Positions 18,361-28,413 are shown, counted from the stretch's first letter. The stretch is 64,000 bases of DNA from Flavicella marina (GCF_009193215.1 NZ_VYVA01000001.1:682001-746000); one strand, 5' to 3'. Notes: a model not told the origin generated them from the sequence alone. A program made the numbers and translations.

Positions 18361-19212
18361 ATGTTTAGACCATTTATCATTCTTTCATTCTCATTTTTAC
18401 TGCTTAACTGCTCTTGTTCTGGCAACGAAAACGAAGAAGTTGTGATCACACCTCCTTCAGAAGATTCAACTTGCCCGGCAACAACAGGCCTCACTCCTAC
18501 CGGAAACTACGATGTCTTAATTTGGGCAGATGAGTTTAATGAAGATGGAAGTCCTTGTTCAGACAATTGGACCTATAATGTTGGAGACAATGGTTGGGGT
18601 AATAACGAAAAACAATACTACAAATTCAACGACCCTGATAATGTAATCATTGAAGACGGATTGTTAAAAATAACTGCGAGAAGAGAAAATTATCGTGGTG
18701 CAGAATTCACTTCTACTAGAATGCTTACTCAAGACAAGTTTAGTTTTGTTTATGGAAAAGTAGAAGTACGTGCAAAACTTCCGGATGGAGGTGGTACTTG
18801 GCCTGCAATATGGATGCTCGGTGACAACATTACCACAGTAGGATGGCCTGAATGTGGTGAAATCGATATTATGGAACATGTTGGTAATAGACCCGGATGG
18901 ACTTCTAGTGCCATACATAATAATGCTGGTCATGGAGGTGGATATTTTGGTGAAGAACAATACATTCAAGATGCTACTTCAGAATTTCATGTATATGGAA
19001 TCTTATGGACGCCAGAAAAAATTGAATTTACAGTAGATGGTGTGGAACACTTTACATACAACCCTTCTGACAAAAACACAAACAACTGGCCCTACACGGC
19101 TAAACAATTTTTAATCTTAAATATTGCGATGGGTGGAGACCTAGGAGGAAACATTCCTTCTTCTTTTACCGAAAGCACCATGGAAATTGATTACGTCAGA
19201 GTCTATCAATAA
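18361..19212 (+). CDS. GH16 endo-beta-1,3-glucanase (laminarinase), lipoprotein
   Basis: A 283-residue single-domain GH16 enzyme with a lipoprotein signal (lipobox about residues 14-17, FLLLNC). The catalytic signature EIDIME places the nucleophile, assisting aspartate and acid/base at Glu167, Asp169 and Glu172. The surrounding motifs WADEFNEDG, YGKVEVRAKLPDGGGTWPAIWM and LNIAMGGDLGG are typical of the laminarinase-type subfamily. It would cut internal beta-1,3 bonds in laminarin at the cell surface or in the periplasm. It is flanked by hairpins at 18314-18341 and 19249-19283, so its message may be a separate unit. Family assignment is very safe, substrate likely. Confidence 0.93.
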   Translation: MFRPFIILSFSFLLLNCSCSGNENEEVVITPPSEDSTCPATTGLTPTGNYDVLIWADEFNEDGSPCSDNWTYNVGDNGWGNNEKQYYKFNDPDNVIIEDGLLKITARRENYRGAEFTSTRMLTQDKFSFVYGKVEVRAKLPDGGGTWPAIWMLGDNITTVGWPECGEIDIMEHVGNRPGWTSSAIHNNAGHGGGYFGEEQYIQDATSEFHVYGILWTPEKIEFTVDGVEHFTYNPSDKNTNNWPYTAKQFLILNIAMGGDLGGNIPSSFTESTMEIDYVRVYQ

Positions 19213-19248
19213 CCGATTACATAAACTTAAAATTAAGTTTGGTTAAGC

Positions 19249-19283
19249 AAAAAAGTGCGGGGATCAAAAATCTCCCACTTTTT
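19249..19283 (+). terminator. Terminator after GH16
   Basis: AAAAAGTG pairs with CACTTTTT, with further GGG/CCC pairing inside and a loop of about six bases. It lies 37 bases past the GH16 stop and 40 bases before GH30. Confidence 0.75.
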
Positions 19284-19322
19284 ACTTAGTCAACTCTTAG
19301 TACATTATTTAACCTAACAATT

Positions 19323-20810
19323 ATGGCATTTTTTTTACATAAAAAAAACGTTCTATTGACGATTTGTGCTCCAGTTTTACTGTTGTTTCTATTTTTTTCA
19401 AAACCTAAGAAAACCTCAATCGACTATACAACAAACATATATACCACAGCACACAAAAGCGATTTGAAACTTACGAAAACTGATAAAATTTCGTTTTCTG
19501 ATTTTCAACAAGCGACAGAAACTGATGTAGTTATTGTAGTGAACCCTAAAAGACAATTTCAAACTTTACTTGGGATTGGTGGAGCCTTAACAGATGCATC
19601 TGCTGAAACTTTTTCTAAACTGCCAAAAAACGCACAAGAAAAAGTTTTAGAAAGTTACTTTGATAAAGACAAAGGCATTGGTTATAGTCTAGGAAGAACA
19701 TCAATTCACAGTTGTGATTTTGGTTCAAAAAGCTTTACCTATATACAAGAAGGAGATACTAAACTTAAAACTTTTTCTATTGAGCAAGATAAAGAACTTA
19801 GAATACCATTCATAAAAAAGGCAATCAAGAAAGCCGGGGGTAAACTCACCTTTTATGTAAGTCCATGGAGTCCTCCAGCATTTATGAAAACGAACAACAA
19901 TATGCTGTTGGGAGGAAAATTAAAAAAAGAATTTTACCAACCATGGGCAAATTATTATGCCAAGTTTATCAAAGCTTATGAAAAAGAAGGAATTCCTATT
20001 TGGGGATTGACCATACAAAACGAACCTATGGCAAAACAAATTTGGGAATCCTGTATTTATACTGCTGAAGAAGAAAGAGATTTTTTAAAAAACAACTTAG
20101 GTCCGACTTTAAAAAACGAAGGATTAGGAGATAAAAAAATAGTTGTTTGGGACCACAATAGAGATTTACTATTTCAAAGAGCTAATACTATTTTTGACGA
20201 CCCTGAAGCATCGAAATACGCTTGGGGATCAGGATTTCATTGGTATGAAGATTGGAAAGATGGAAAACCTATGTTTGACCAAGTAAAAAACGTACAAGAA
20301 GCATACCCAGACAAAAAGCTACTCTTTACAGAAGGCTGTAATGAAAGTTATGATATCAATAGAATAATAAACGAAGATCCGAAATTAGCAGAACGCTATG
20401 GTAAATCCATGATCAATGATTTCAACAATGGAACTGTAGGTTGGACTGATTGGAATATTCTTTTGGATCAAAATGGTGGACCGAATCATGTTGGGAATTT
20501 ATGTTTTTCACCCGTGCATGGAAACACTGAGACTGGAAAATTGATATTCACAAATTCTTTCTACTATATCGGCCATTTTTCAAAATTCATTAGACCTGGA
20601 GCTAAAAGAATTTCTAGTGTATCCAGCGGAAATCAAATACTTTCAACTGCTTTTATAAACAAAGACAATAGCATTGTTATCGTTGTTATGAATCAAGGTA
20701 ATCTTGATCAAAGTTTCAGCATTGAATTAGCAGGAAAAACAGCTAGTACGAATGCAATTGCTCACTCAATTCAATCAATTATTTTGACACCGAACAACCA
20801 CACGAATTAA
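19323..20810 (+). CDS. GH30 family glucanase/glucosidase
   Basis: A 495-residue GH30 enzyme. An N-terminal hydrophobic segment (about 9-26) is a signal or membrane anchor; a lipobox is not convincing. The (beta/alpha)8 barrel holds the acid/base in TIQNEP (Glu234) and the nucleophile in LLFTEGC (Glu337). The side beta domain closes at the C terminus. In laminarin loci of marine flavobacteria, GH30 enzymes act on beta-1,6-linked glucose (side chains), which fits this context; beta-1,6-glucanase or beta-glucosylceramidase-type specificity cannot be excluded. It begins a tight gene row: the transporter starts 14 bases after its stop. Confidence 0.9.
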   Translation: MAFFLHKKNVLLTICAPVLLLFLFFSKPKKTSIDYTTNIYTTAHKSDLKLTKTDKISFSDFQQATETDVVIVVNPKRQFQTLLGIGGALTDASAETFSKLPKNAQEKVLESYFDKDKGIGYSLGRTSIHSCDFGSKSFTYIQEGDTKLKTFSIEQDKELRIPFIKKAIKKAGGKLTFYVSPWSPPAFMKTNNNMLLGGKLKKEFYQPWANYYAKFIKAYEKEGIPIWGLTIQNEPMAKQIWESCIYTAEEERDFLKNNLGPTLKNEGLGDKKIVVWDHNRDLLFQRANTIFDDPEASKYAWGSGFHWYEDWKDGKPMFDQVKNVQEAYPDKKLLFTEGCNESYDINRIINEDPKLAERYGKSMINDFNNGTVGWTDWNILLDQNGGPNHVGNLCFSPVHGNTETGKLIFTNSFYYIGHFSKFIRPGAKRISSVSSGNQILSTAFINKDNSIVIVVMNQGNLDQSFSIELAGKTASTNAIAHSIQSIILTPNNHTN

Positions 20811-20824
20811 TAAACTTTTCAACC

Positions 20825-22339
20825 ATGCAAAAATCTTATACCATTACCATCAGTTTTATAGTCGCCTTAGGCGGATTCTTATTGGGATTTGACAGTGCCG
20901 TTATTTCTGGAGCTGTAGGAGGTATAAGAAATTATTTTGAAATGTCGGACTGGGAATTAGGTTTTTCTGTTGGTTGCGTGATATTTGGAGCAATGATAGG
21001 AAATATTTTTGCAGGACCATTAAGTGATAAATACGGAAGAAAAATCATATTGATCCTCACTGCAATTTTATTTACAGTCTCTGCAATTTGGTCGGCTTTG
21101 GCCACGGCATATTATGTATTTATAATTGCCAGAATTATTGGAGGAATTGGTATTGGCGCGGCAATTTTGATCGCACCTATCTATATCGCAGAAATTGCAC
21201 CACCGAAACTCAGAGGTAGTTTGGTATCATTGAATCAACTCAACATAGTTTTAGGTATTTCTGTAGCCTACTTTTCAAATTATTATTTAAAAGACATTGA
21301 CGGTGAAAGCTGGAGATGGATGTTAGGTGTTGAAGCTATACCCGCAATCATTTATTTTCTTGCTCTTTTTGGTGTTCCGAAAAGTCCTAGATGGCTGATT
21401 CAAAAACTCAACAAAATAGCTGTAGCAGAAACCATACTCATAAAAATTGGGGGAAAAGAATTTGCCACTGAAACAATTGAAGAAATAATAAAAGGAAAAG
21501 ATAAAAAAACAACAACAGGAACTATTTCAGACCTATTTAAAAGCAAGTTTAGTAAAATTCTATTGATTGCTTTTGGTCTTGCATTTTTTCAACAAATTAC
21601 AGGAATCAATGCCATCTTTTATTACGCACCTACTATTTTTGAACAAGCAGGAGGTAGCTCTGATACTTCATTTTTACAAGCCATTGTTGTAGGTCTAATC
21701 AACTTGGTGTTCACTTTTGTAGCAATAGTATTAATTGATAGGTTGGGTAGAAAACCCTTATTAATTATTGGAACTGCAACCATGACTGTTGCGCTTTCAA
21801 TGGCAACAATTGCATTCAACAATGCTACTTACGAAATCAATCAAAATAATTTACAAAAAATTAAAAACACAGAAATTCATACCGCAATTTCATCTTTAGA
21901 AGGATCTCAATATACTTCTCAAAACGAATTATTTAAAGCAGTAGATCCTTTACTAAACATACCTCAACTAAAAGAATTTAAACAAAATGAAATAAAAAAT
22001 CTGATTACAATCAATGCAACATTAGTTTTATTGGCAATATTATTATACGTAGCTGCTTTCGCCATTTCATTAGGACCAGTTATGTGGACAATGTTATCTG
22101 AAATTTTCCCAGGAAACATCAAAGGTATTGGGATATCCGTTGTTGGATTCTTTAACTCCCTTGTTAGTTATACAGTTACACAATTTTTCCCTTGGGAGCT
22201 TACAAACCTAGGGCCAACTTTAACGTTTGCCATTTACGCCATTATGGCTCTTCTTTCTTTAGTTTTTGTTTACAAGTTTGTGATAGAAACTAAAGGAAAA
22301 AGTTTAGAAGAAATTGAAAACCTATTAATACAGCATTAA
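20825..22339 (+). CDS. MFS sugar porter (inner-membrane sugar:H+ symporter)
   Basis: A 504-residue member of the sugar porter family (XylE/GLUT-like) of the major facilitator superfamily. It shows twelve predicted membrane helices, FDSAVISGA in helix 1, GPLSDKYGRK in loop 2-3, PRWLIQ before the central loop and the family motif QQITGINAIFYYAP. The last membrane region carries the PETKG-like ETKGKSLEEIE. It probably imports glucose or a short beta-glucoside. Unusual is an insertion of about 70 mostly helical, lysine- and asparagine-rich residues between helices 9 and 10. The gene ends immediately before the next ATG, with no spacer. Confidence 0.9.
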   Translation: MQKSYTITISFIVALGGFLLGFDSAVISGAVGGIRNYFEMSDWELGFSVGCVIFGAMIGNIFAGPLSDKYGRKIILILTAILFTVSAIWSALATAYYVFIIARIIGGIGIGAAILIAPIYIAEIAPPKLRGSLVSLNQLNIVLGISVAYFSNYYLKDIDGESWRWMLGVEAIPAIIYFLALFGVPKSPRWLIQKLNKIAVAETILIKIGGKEFATETIEEIIKGKDKKTTTGTISDLFKSKFSKILLIAFGLAFFQQITGINAIFYYAPTIFEQAGGSSDTSFLQAIVVGLINLVFTFVAIVLIDRLGRKPLLIIGTATMTVALSMATIAFNNATYEINQNNLQKIKNTEIHTAISSLEGSQYTSQNELFKAVDPLLNIPQLKEFKQNEIKNLITINATLVLLAILLYVAAFAISLGPVMWTMLSEIFPGNIKGIGISVVGFFNSLVSYTVTQFFPWELTNLGPTLTFAIYAIMALLSLVFVYKFVIETKGKSLEEIENLLIQH

Positions 22340-23635
22340 ATGAAAACATTACATACTATTTTATTACTTACTGTTTTTCTATTGGTAGGCTCAACAAGCA
22401 AATCGCAGCAAATGCAACCTGCAAAAGTTACCATTGAAAACTTAAATGGATCTTTCAAACTCAAAGTAAACAATGAACCTTTTTATATCAAAGGTGCGGG
22501 ATTAGAATTTGGAGCGATCGATGCACTTGCAAATCACAATGCAAATTCTTTCAGAACTTGGAGAACTAATAATGGAAAACAATCCGGAAAAGAAGTGTTA
22601 GACAGTGCATATAGCAAAGGTCTCTATGTTACAATGGGGATCGAAATTGGCAGAGAACGACAAGGGTTTGATTATAATGATTCCACTGCTGTACAAGAAC
22701 AGTTTGATCGGGTTAAAGCCGAAGTATTAGAATTAAAAGATCATCCTGCGCTACTCATTTGGGCTATCGGAAATGAATTGAATTTACATCATACGAACCC
22801 TAAAGTTTGGGACGCAGTGAACGATATTTCAAAAATGATACACGAAATAGACCCTAATCATTTAACTACTACCACCCTTGCGGGAATTCAACAAAAAGAA
22901 GTTGACCTAATCAAAAACAGGTGTGAAGATTTAGATGTATTATCTATTCAATTGTATGCAGATTTACCAGAACTACCTATGAGAATTAAGAAGTTCGGTT
23001 GGACAGGCCCTTATATTGTAACAGAATGGGGTGCGACGGGTCACTGGGAAGTTCCGACAACCGAATGGGGAGCACCTATTGAAGAAAACAGTACAATTAA
23101 AGCTGCTAAGTATTTAGACAGATACAATAAAGCAATCGCTGTAGACAAAACACAATGTTTAGGCTCTTATGTTTTTCTTTGGGGGCAAAAACAAGAAAGA
23201 ACACCTACATGGTATGGCATATTCTCTGCAAAAGGAGAAGAAACCGAATCGGTAGATGTGATGCATTATATCTGGAATGATAAATGGCCAGAAAATAGAT
23301 CACCACGAGTAAAAAGCTTTCACCTGAATGGAAAAACAGCTTATCATAATATCAAATTAAAATCCAATACTTCAGCAACTGCATCCATCATTGTAGAAGA
23401 CCCTGACAATGATAAAATTACTTATACCTGGGAAGTATTAAAAGAAAGTACGGATTTAAAAGATGGCGGGGATTTAGAACAAAAACCTATTGAAATTAAA
23501 GTTGAAGTATTGAAAAACAACGAAGGAAAATTTGAATTTAAAACTCCAAACAAGGGTGCCTACAGATTATTCGTCTATGCGAATGATGAAGACAACAATG
23601 TGGCAACCACGAATATTCCATTTTTAATTGAATAA
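22340..23635 (+). CDS. Clan GH-A (GH2-type barrel) putative glycoside hydrolase
   Basis: A 431-residue protein with a signal peptide (about 1-23, ending KSQQ). It resembles the TIM barrel of GH2 without the usual sugar-binding and immunoglobulin-like domains. Candidate acid/base is Glu146 in WAIGNELN and candidate nucleophile Glu229 in YIVTEWGATGHW; both fit beta-strands 4 and 7 of clan GH-A. A beta-sandwich follows (about 335-431; ATASIIVEDPDNDKITYTWEV). Probably periplasmic. Placement between the sugar porter and the phosphorylase indicates a role on beta-glucan oligosaccharides, for example trimming or transglycosylation, but no activity can be read from sequence. Confidence 0.7.
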   Translation: MKTLHTILLLTVFLLVGSTSKSQQMQPAKVTIENLNGSFKLKVNNEPFYIKGAGLEFGAIDALANHNANSFRTWRTNNGKQSGKEVLDSAYSKGLYVTMGIEIGRERQGFDYNDSTAVQEQFDRVKAEVLELKDHPALLIWAIGNELNLHHTNPKVWDAVNDISKMIHEIDPNHLTTTTLAGIQQKEVDLIKNRCEDLDVLSIQLYADLPELPMRIKKFGWTGPYIVTEWGATGHWEVPTTEWGAPIEENSTIKAAKYLDRYNKAIAVDKTQCLGSYVFLWGQKQERTPTWYGIFSAKGEETESVDVMHYIWNDKWPENRSPRVKSFHLNGKTAYHNIKLKSNTSATASIIVEDPDNDKITYTWEVLKESTDLKDGGDLEQKPIEIKVEVLKNNEGKFEFKTPNKGAYRLFVYANDEDNNVATTNIPFLIE

Positions 23636-23678
23636 CTCATAACAGCAGTTTTATACCTGCTGTTTTTAAACACATATA

Positions 23679-26600
23679 ATGAAAACTACTGACATCAACT
23701 TAGAAAGCAAAAAAGCCTCTGTAAAAACTGCTGAAATTGAAGGTAAATTGATTTCTTTTGAAAACGAAAAATATTATAAAATTACGAATAGTGATGAAAT
23801 GCGCCCATTTTTTATGAGTATCGTAAGCGACTCTAATCATTGGATGTTTATTTCTAGTAATGGTGGTTTAACAGCTGGAAGAAAAAATTCAGAATTTGCC
23901 TTATTTCCATATTACACAGATGATAAAATTACTGAATCGGCTGATATCACAGGAAGCAAATCAATTTTTCTTATCCAAAAAAATGAAAATAATTTTCTTT
24001 GGGAACCTTTTTCTATAAGACAAGAAGGACTGTATAACACGCAGCGTAACCTCTACAAAAACAGCTTTGGAAATAAAGTTATTTTTGAAGAAATTAATAT
24101 CGACCTTGGTGTTACCTTTAGGTACCAATGGAATTCAAGCAATCAATATGGGTTTGTAAAAAAATCTAGCTTAATCAACAACTCGACTGATTCCATCAGC
24201 ATAAAACTTATTGATGGAATTCAAAACATAATTCCGGCAGGAGTAACTACAGATTTACAAAACAGTCGAAGTAATCTGGTTGATGCTTATAAAAAAAGTG
24301 AATTAGAAGCAGAAATAGGTTTAGGAATCTATGCTTTAAGTGCAATTATAGTAGACAAAGCAGAGCCAAGTGAGGCGTTAAAAGCAAACATAGCTTGGTC
24401 AACGGGTCTTGACAATCCAACATATCTTATTTCATCTTCCCAACTAAATAATTTTAGAAAAGGAAAAGAACTACATCAAGAGGAAGATATAAAAGCTGAA
24501 AAAGGTGCCTATTTCGTTTCTACCGAAATTGAACTGTACCCAGAAGAACAAAAAGAGTGGATGATAATTGCCAATGTAAACCAAACCATGGTAAATATCA
24601 TCGAAATCTCTAATTTGATTAAATCCGATAAAAATCTTTCTGAAGTTTTACAACTCGATATTGAACAAGGAACCCAAAATTTAATCGACCTAACCTCAAC
24701 TTCTGATGGACTTCAATTATCTGCAGATAAATTGAGAAACACAAGACATTTCTCAAACACACTTTTCAACATCATGAGAGGTGGAATTTTTGACAATGAC
24801 TACAATATAGAAAAGCAAGATTTTATCAAATACATCTCAAAGGCGAACAAAAAAGTTTTCAAAAAAAGAGAGGAAGTTCTGAAGCAACTACCTGAAATTT
24901 TTACACTAAAATTTTTAAAAGAATTTGCAGAAAACGATAGAGACAAAAATTTTATAAGACTGGCATTTGAGTATATGCCATTAAAATTTAGCCGAAGACA
25001 TGGAGATCCTAGTAGACCTTGGAACAAATTTTCAATCAACACAACAAGTGATGATGGAACCAAAATATTAGATTACGAAGGGAATTGGAGAGATATTTTT
25101 CAAAATTGGGAGGCCCTTGCTCACTCCTATCCAGAATTCATTGATAGTATGATTCACAAATTTTTGAATGCTACTACTTTTGATGGATACAACCCCTATA
25201 GAGTTACCAAAGATGGTTTTGATTGGGAAATTATTGAACCTAATGATCCTTGGTCTTATATTGGGTATTGGGGAGATCATCAAATCATTTACCTTCTTAA
25301 GTTTTTAGAGTTTATTGAAAATCATTACCCAAACAAATTAGAAACGTACTTCAAGCAAGAGATTTTTGTATATGCAAATGTTCCTTATAAAATAAAAAGC
25401 TACGAAGATATTCTGAAAAACTCAAAAGACACAATTCTTTTTGATGAGGAACTAGATCATGAAATCAATCAAAGAAGAAACCAGCTTGGCGCAGATGGAG
25501 CTTTAATTACAGATAAAATTCACTCTGTTTACAAAGTAAATATGATTGAAAAATTATTGGCTACTGTGCTAGCAAAAGTTTCTAATTTTATTCCTGAAGG
25601 GGGAATTTGGATGAATACGCAAAGACCTGAATGGAATGATGCAAACAATGCTTTGGTTGGAAACGGAGTTTCTATGGTTACCCTCTATTACTTAAGAAGA
25701 TTTTTAAATTTCTTCGAAGAAATTGTAGAAAAAACAACGAATGAAAACAATGACGTATCAGAAGAATTGGTACAGTTTTTCCTTCAAGTTGTTAAAAGTC
25801 TAGATGAGAACAAAAACATACTAAAATCAACTATCTCAGATGCTGACAGAAAAAATGTTTTAGATGGATTAGGAAGTGCTGGAAGTGCTTATAGAAATTC
25901 TATTTATGAAAATGGTTTTACAAGTCATAAAAAATCAATTACGAAATCAGAACTATTAAATTTCTTTGCACTTACTAAAGAATATTTAGATCAAACAATC
26001 GTCGCAAATAAAAGGAAAGACAATCTATACCATTCTTATAATTTAATGACCATTGAGAACGACAATGAGATATCTATTTCCTATCTACCAGAAATGCTAG
26101 AAGGTCAAGTGGCTGTTTTAAGTTCTGGTTTTATTTCAGGACAAAGTTCTTTAGAATTGTTAGATGCCTTAAAAAATAGCGCCCTATTTCGAGAAGATCA
26201 GTACAGCTATATTTTATATCCAAACAAAGACCTTCCAAGATTTTCTTTAAAAAATAATATTTCCAAGACTATCATTAACAATTCAGAACTATTAGCTCAG
26301 CTTCTAAATGATGGCAACTCAACAATTGTTGCAAAAGACGCTAATGGAAACTTCCATTTTAATGCAAACTTTAACAATGCAGATAGCTTAAAATCAGCCT
26401 TAAATGAATTACCTGAAAGCTATAACGCACTTGTAGAAAAAGATACAGATTACCTATTACAATCCTTTGAACAAATTTTTGATCACAAATCTTTTACAGG
26501 TAGATCGGGCACTTTCTTTGGTTACGAAGGTTTAGGATCCATCTATTGGCACATGGTATCAAAATTAGTTTTAAGTATTCAAGAAACCTGTCTAGTTGCT

Positions 26601-27134
26601 GTTGAAAAGCAAGAAGACTCAAAAATAATCGGAAGATTATTTGACCATTACTATGAAGCCAACGAAGGAATCGGAGTACACAAATCTCCTGAATTATATG
26701 GAGCATTCCCTACCGATCCTTATTCACATACTCCTGGAGGAAAAGGAGCACAGCAACCTGGAATGACAGGGCAAGTAAAAGAAGATGTATTAAGTAGATT
26801 CGGTGAACTAGGTATTTATGTTAAGAATGGAAAAATAGGTTTTAGACCAACTATGTTGCGTAAAGAAGAGTTTTTAAAAGAAGCTAAAAACTTTAAGTAC
26901 AAAAATATTAATGGAGCTTATAAAGAATTACTTATTGAAAAAAACGCTCTTTGTTTTACTTACTGTCAAACACCAATTATCTATAAATTGAGTGACCAAA
27001 ATTGCATTGAAATTACACTTGCAAACAAACAAAATATCACTCTCAACGAAAGAGAACTTGAACAAAACCTAAGCAATAAACTCTTTAGTCGTTCTGGAGA
27101 GATTGAGCAGATAACCGTATCAATCACTAAATAA
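23679..27134 (+). CDS. Probable GH149 beta-1,3-oligoglucan phosphorylase
   Basis: An 1151-residue cytoplasmic protein (no signal peptide) with the architecture of inverting glycoside phosphorylases related to GH94. It has an N-terminal beta-sandwich (about 1-330; GGLTAGRKNSEFALFPYY), a helical linker, a large (alpha/alpha)6 barrel (about 400-1010) and a C-terminal beta domain. The segment PEWNDANNALVGNGVSM carries Asp654 in the place of the GH94 catalytic acid (WND). The length and the GH16/GH17/GH30 setting match GH149 enzymes, which convert beta-1,3-glucan oligosaccharides plus phosphate to glucose 1-phosphate; GH161 is the alternative. Databases often name such proteins cellobiose phosphorylase, but those are about 800 residues. 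Phosphorolysis would save one ATP per glucose. Confidence 0.75.
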   Translation: MKTTDINLESKKASVKTAEIEGKLISFENEKYYKITNSDEMRPFFMSIVSDSNHWMFISSNGGLTAGRKNSEFALFPYYTDDKITESADITGSKSIFLIQKNENNFLWEPFSIRQEGLYNTQRNLYKNSFGNKVIFEEINIDLGVTFRYQWNSSNQYGFVKKSSLINNSTDSISIKLIDGIQNIIPAGVTTDLQNSRSNLVDAYKKSELEAEIGLGIYALSAIIVDKAEPSEALKANIAWSTGLDNPTYLISSSQLNNFRKGKELHQEEDIKAEKGAYFVSTEIELYPEEQKEWMIIANVNQTMVNIIEISNLIKSDKNLSEVLQLDIEQGTQNLIDLTSTSDGLQLSADKLRNTRHFSNTLFNIMRGGIFDNDYNIEKQDFIKYISKANKKVFKKREEVLKQLPEIFTLKFLKEFAENDRDKNFIRLAFEYMPLKFSRRHGDPSRPWNKFSINTTSDDGTKILDYEGNWRDIFQNWEALAHSYPEFIDSMIHKFLNATTFDGYNPYRVTKDGFDWEIIEPNDPWSYIGYWGDHQIIYLLKFLEFIENHYPNKLETYFKQEIFVYANVPYKIKSYEDILKNSKDTILFDEELDHEINQRRNQLGADGALITDKIHSVYKVNMIEKLLATVLAKVSNFIPEGGIWMNTQRPEWNDANNALVGNGVSMVTLYYLRRFLNFFEEIVEKTTNENNDVSEELVQFFLQVVKSLDENKNILKSTISDADRKNVLDGLGSAGSAYRNSIYENGFTSHKKSITKSELLNFFALTKEYLDQTIVANKRKDNLYHSYNLMTIENDNEISISYLPEMLEGQVAVLSSGFISGQSSLELLDALKNSALFREDQYSYILYPNKDLPRFSLKNNISKTIINNSELLAQLLNDGNSTIVAKDANGNFHFNANFNNADSLKSALNELPESYNALVEKDTDYLLQSFEQIFDHKSFTGRSGTFFGYEGLGSIYWHMVSKLVLSIQETCLVAVEKQEDSKIIGRLFDHYYEANEGIGVHKSPELYGAFPTDPYSHTPGGKGAQQPGMTGQVKEDVLSRFGELGIYVKNGKIGFRPTMLRKEEFLKEAKNFKYKNINGAYKELLIEKNALCFTYCQTPIIYKLSDQNCIEITLANKQNITLNERELEQNLSNKLFSRSGEIEQITVSITK

Positions 27135-27145
27135 ATTTTACATAA

Positions 27146-28408
27146 ATGCGAATTATTAATAAATCACTTCTTATTGTACTTATTAGTTTTTCTCTTTTAG
27201 GATGTTCATATAAGCATAAAACCATGAATAAAACTGCTTCAGAAATATTAGGAAATCCAGAATACTTAGCGATGTCTTATGGAGGGTATCGTCAAAACTC
27301 TAGGACCTTTCAACCCAATCTCAATGAGCTAAAAGAGGATATGAAAATTCTTGCTGCTATGGGAGTAAAAATTATCAGAACCTATAATGTTCAACTAGAT
27401 CAAGCAAAAAACATTTTACAAGCCATTACAGAATTAAAAAAAGAAGATGAAAGTTTTGAAATGTATGTAATGCTTGGAGCTTGGATTGATTGTAAAAATG
27501 CCTGGACAGAATACCCAGTTGACCATAATCAAGAAAGTGAATTCAACCAAGATGAAATAAACAGAGCCGTTTCCCTGGCTAATAAACATGCAGATATCGT
27601 AAAAGTAATTGCTGTTGGAAATGAAGCCATGGTGAAATGGGCTACGAGCTATTATGTACAACCGAATGTAATATTAAAATGGGTAAATCATTTGCAAGAG
27701 TTAAAAAAATCAGGTGAATTACCCTCAGATATTTGGATTACAAGTTCCGATAATTTTGCCTCTTGGGGTGGAGGTGACGGAGAATACCACACAGAAGATT
27801 TAAATAATCTGATTCATGCTGTTGATTATATTTCTATGCATACCTATCCTATGCATGACACGCATTACCATCCAATATTTTGGGGCTTGGAAAACGATGA
27901 ATCTAAACTAACATCAATTCATAAAATTGACTCCCTGATGTCAAGGTCCAAAAATTACGCTATTTCACAATATGAAAGGGTAAAAAACTATATGCAAAAC
28001 ATTGGCGCGAACAAACCCATACACATTGGTGAAACAGGATGGGCTAGTTACTCAAATGAACTCTATGGGAATGAAGGATCTAAGGCCACAGACGAATACA
28101 AAGAAGCTATCTATTACAACCTTATGAGGGAATGGACAAACTCTAAAAACATATCCTGTTTCTATTTTGAAGCTTTTGATGAACCATGGAAAGATGCAAA
28201 TAACCCAGGAGGATCAGAGAATCATTTTGGATTATTCACACTAAACGGAGAAGCAAAATATGCTTTATGGGATTTAGTAGATCAAAAAAAATTTGAAGGG
28301 CTTTCAAGAAATGGATATTCTATCAAAAAAACTTATGATGGAAATCTTGAAACACTATTAAACCAAGTTCAATTACCAGAAAATTATTCTGAACAATTAC
28401 ATTATTAA
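27146..28408 (+). CDS. GH17 beta-1,3-glucanase, lipoprotein
   Basis: A 420-residue GH17 enzyme with a lipoprotein signal (SFSLLGCSYK; Cys20). The barrel contains the GH17 acid/base motif VGNEAM (Glu160) and the nucleophile motif IGETGW (Glu296), along with YISMHTYPMHDTHYHP on strand 5 and FYFEAFDEPWK near the end. GH17 enzymes cleave beta-1,3-glucan, endo or exo, and some transglycosylate. In flavobacterial laminarin loci they accompany GH30 and GH16. It would act at the outer membrane. It starts 11 bases after the phosphorylase stop and ends 5 bases before the next gene, so it is part of the same message. Confidence 0.9.
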   Translation: MRIINKSLLIVLISFSLLGCSYKHKTMNKTASEILGNPEYLAMSYGGYRQNSRTFQPNLNELKEDMKILAAMGVKIIRTYNVQLDQAKNILQAITELKKEDESFEMYVMLGAWIDCKNAWTEYPVDHNQESEFNQDEINRAVSLANKHADIVKVIAVGNEAMVKWATSYYVQPNVILKWVNHLQELKKSGELPSDIWITSSDNFASWGGGDGEYHTEDLNNLIHAVDYISMHTYPMHDTHYHPIFWGLENDESKLTSIHKIDSLMSRSKNYAISQYERVKNYMQNIGANKPIHIGETGWASYSNELYGNEGSKATDEYKEAIYYNLMREWTNSKNISCFYFEAFDEPWKDANNPGGSENHFGLFTLNGEAKYALWDLVDQKKFEGLSRNGYSIKKTYDGNLETLLNQVQLPENYSEQLHY

Positions 28409-28413
28409 TAAAC

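Noticed and set aside
23679-27134. Cellobiose phosphorylase (GH94)
   Set aside because: Too long by about 350 residues and in a beta-1,3-glucan setting; GH149 fits better.
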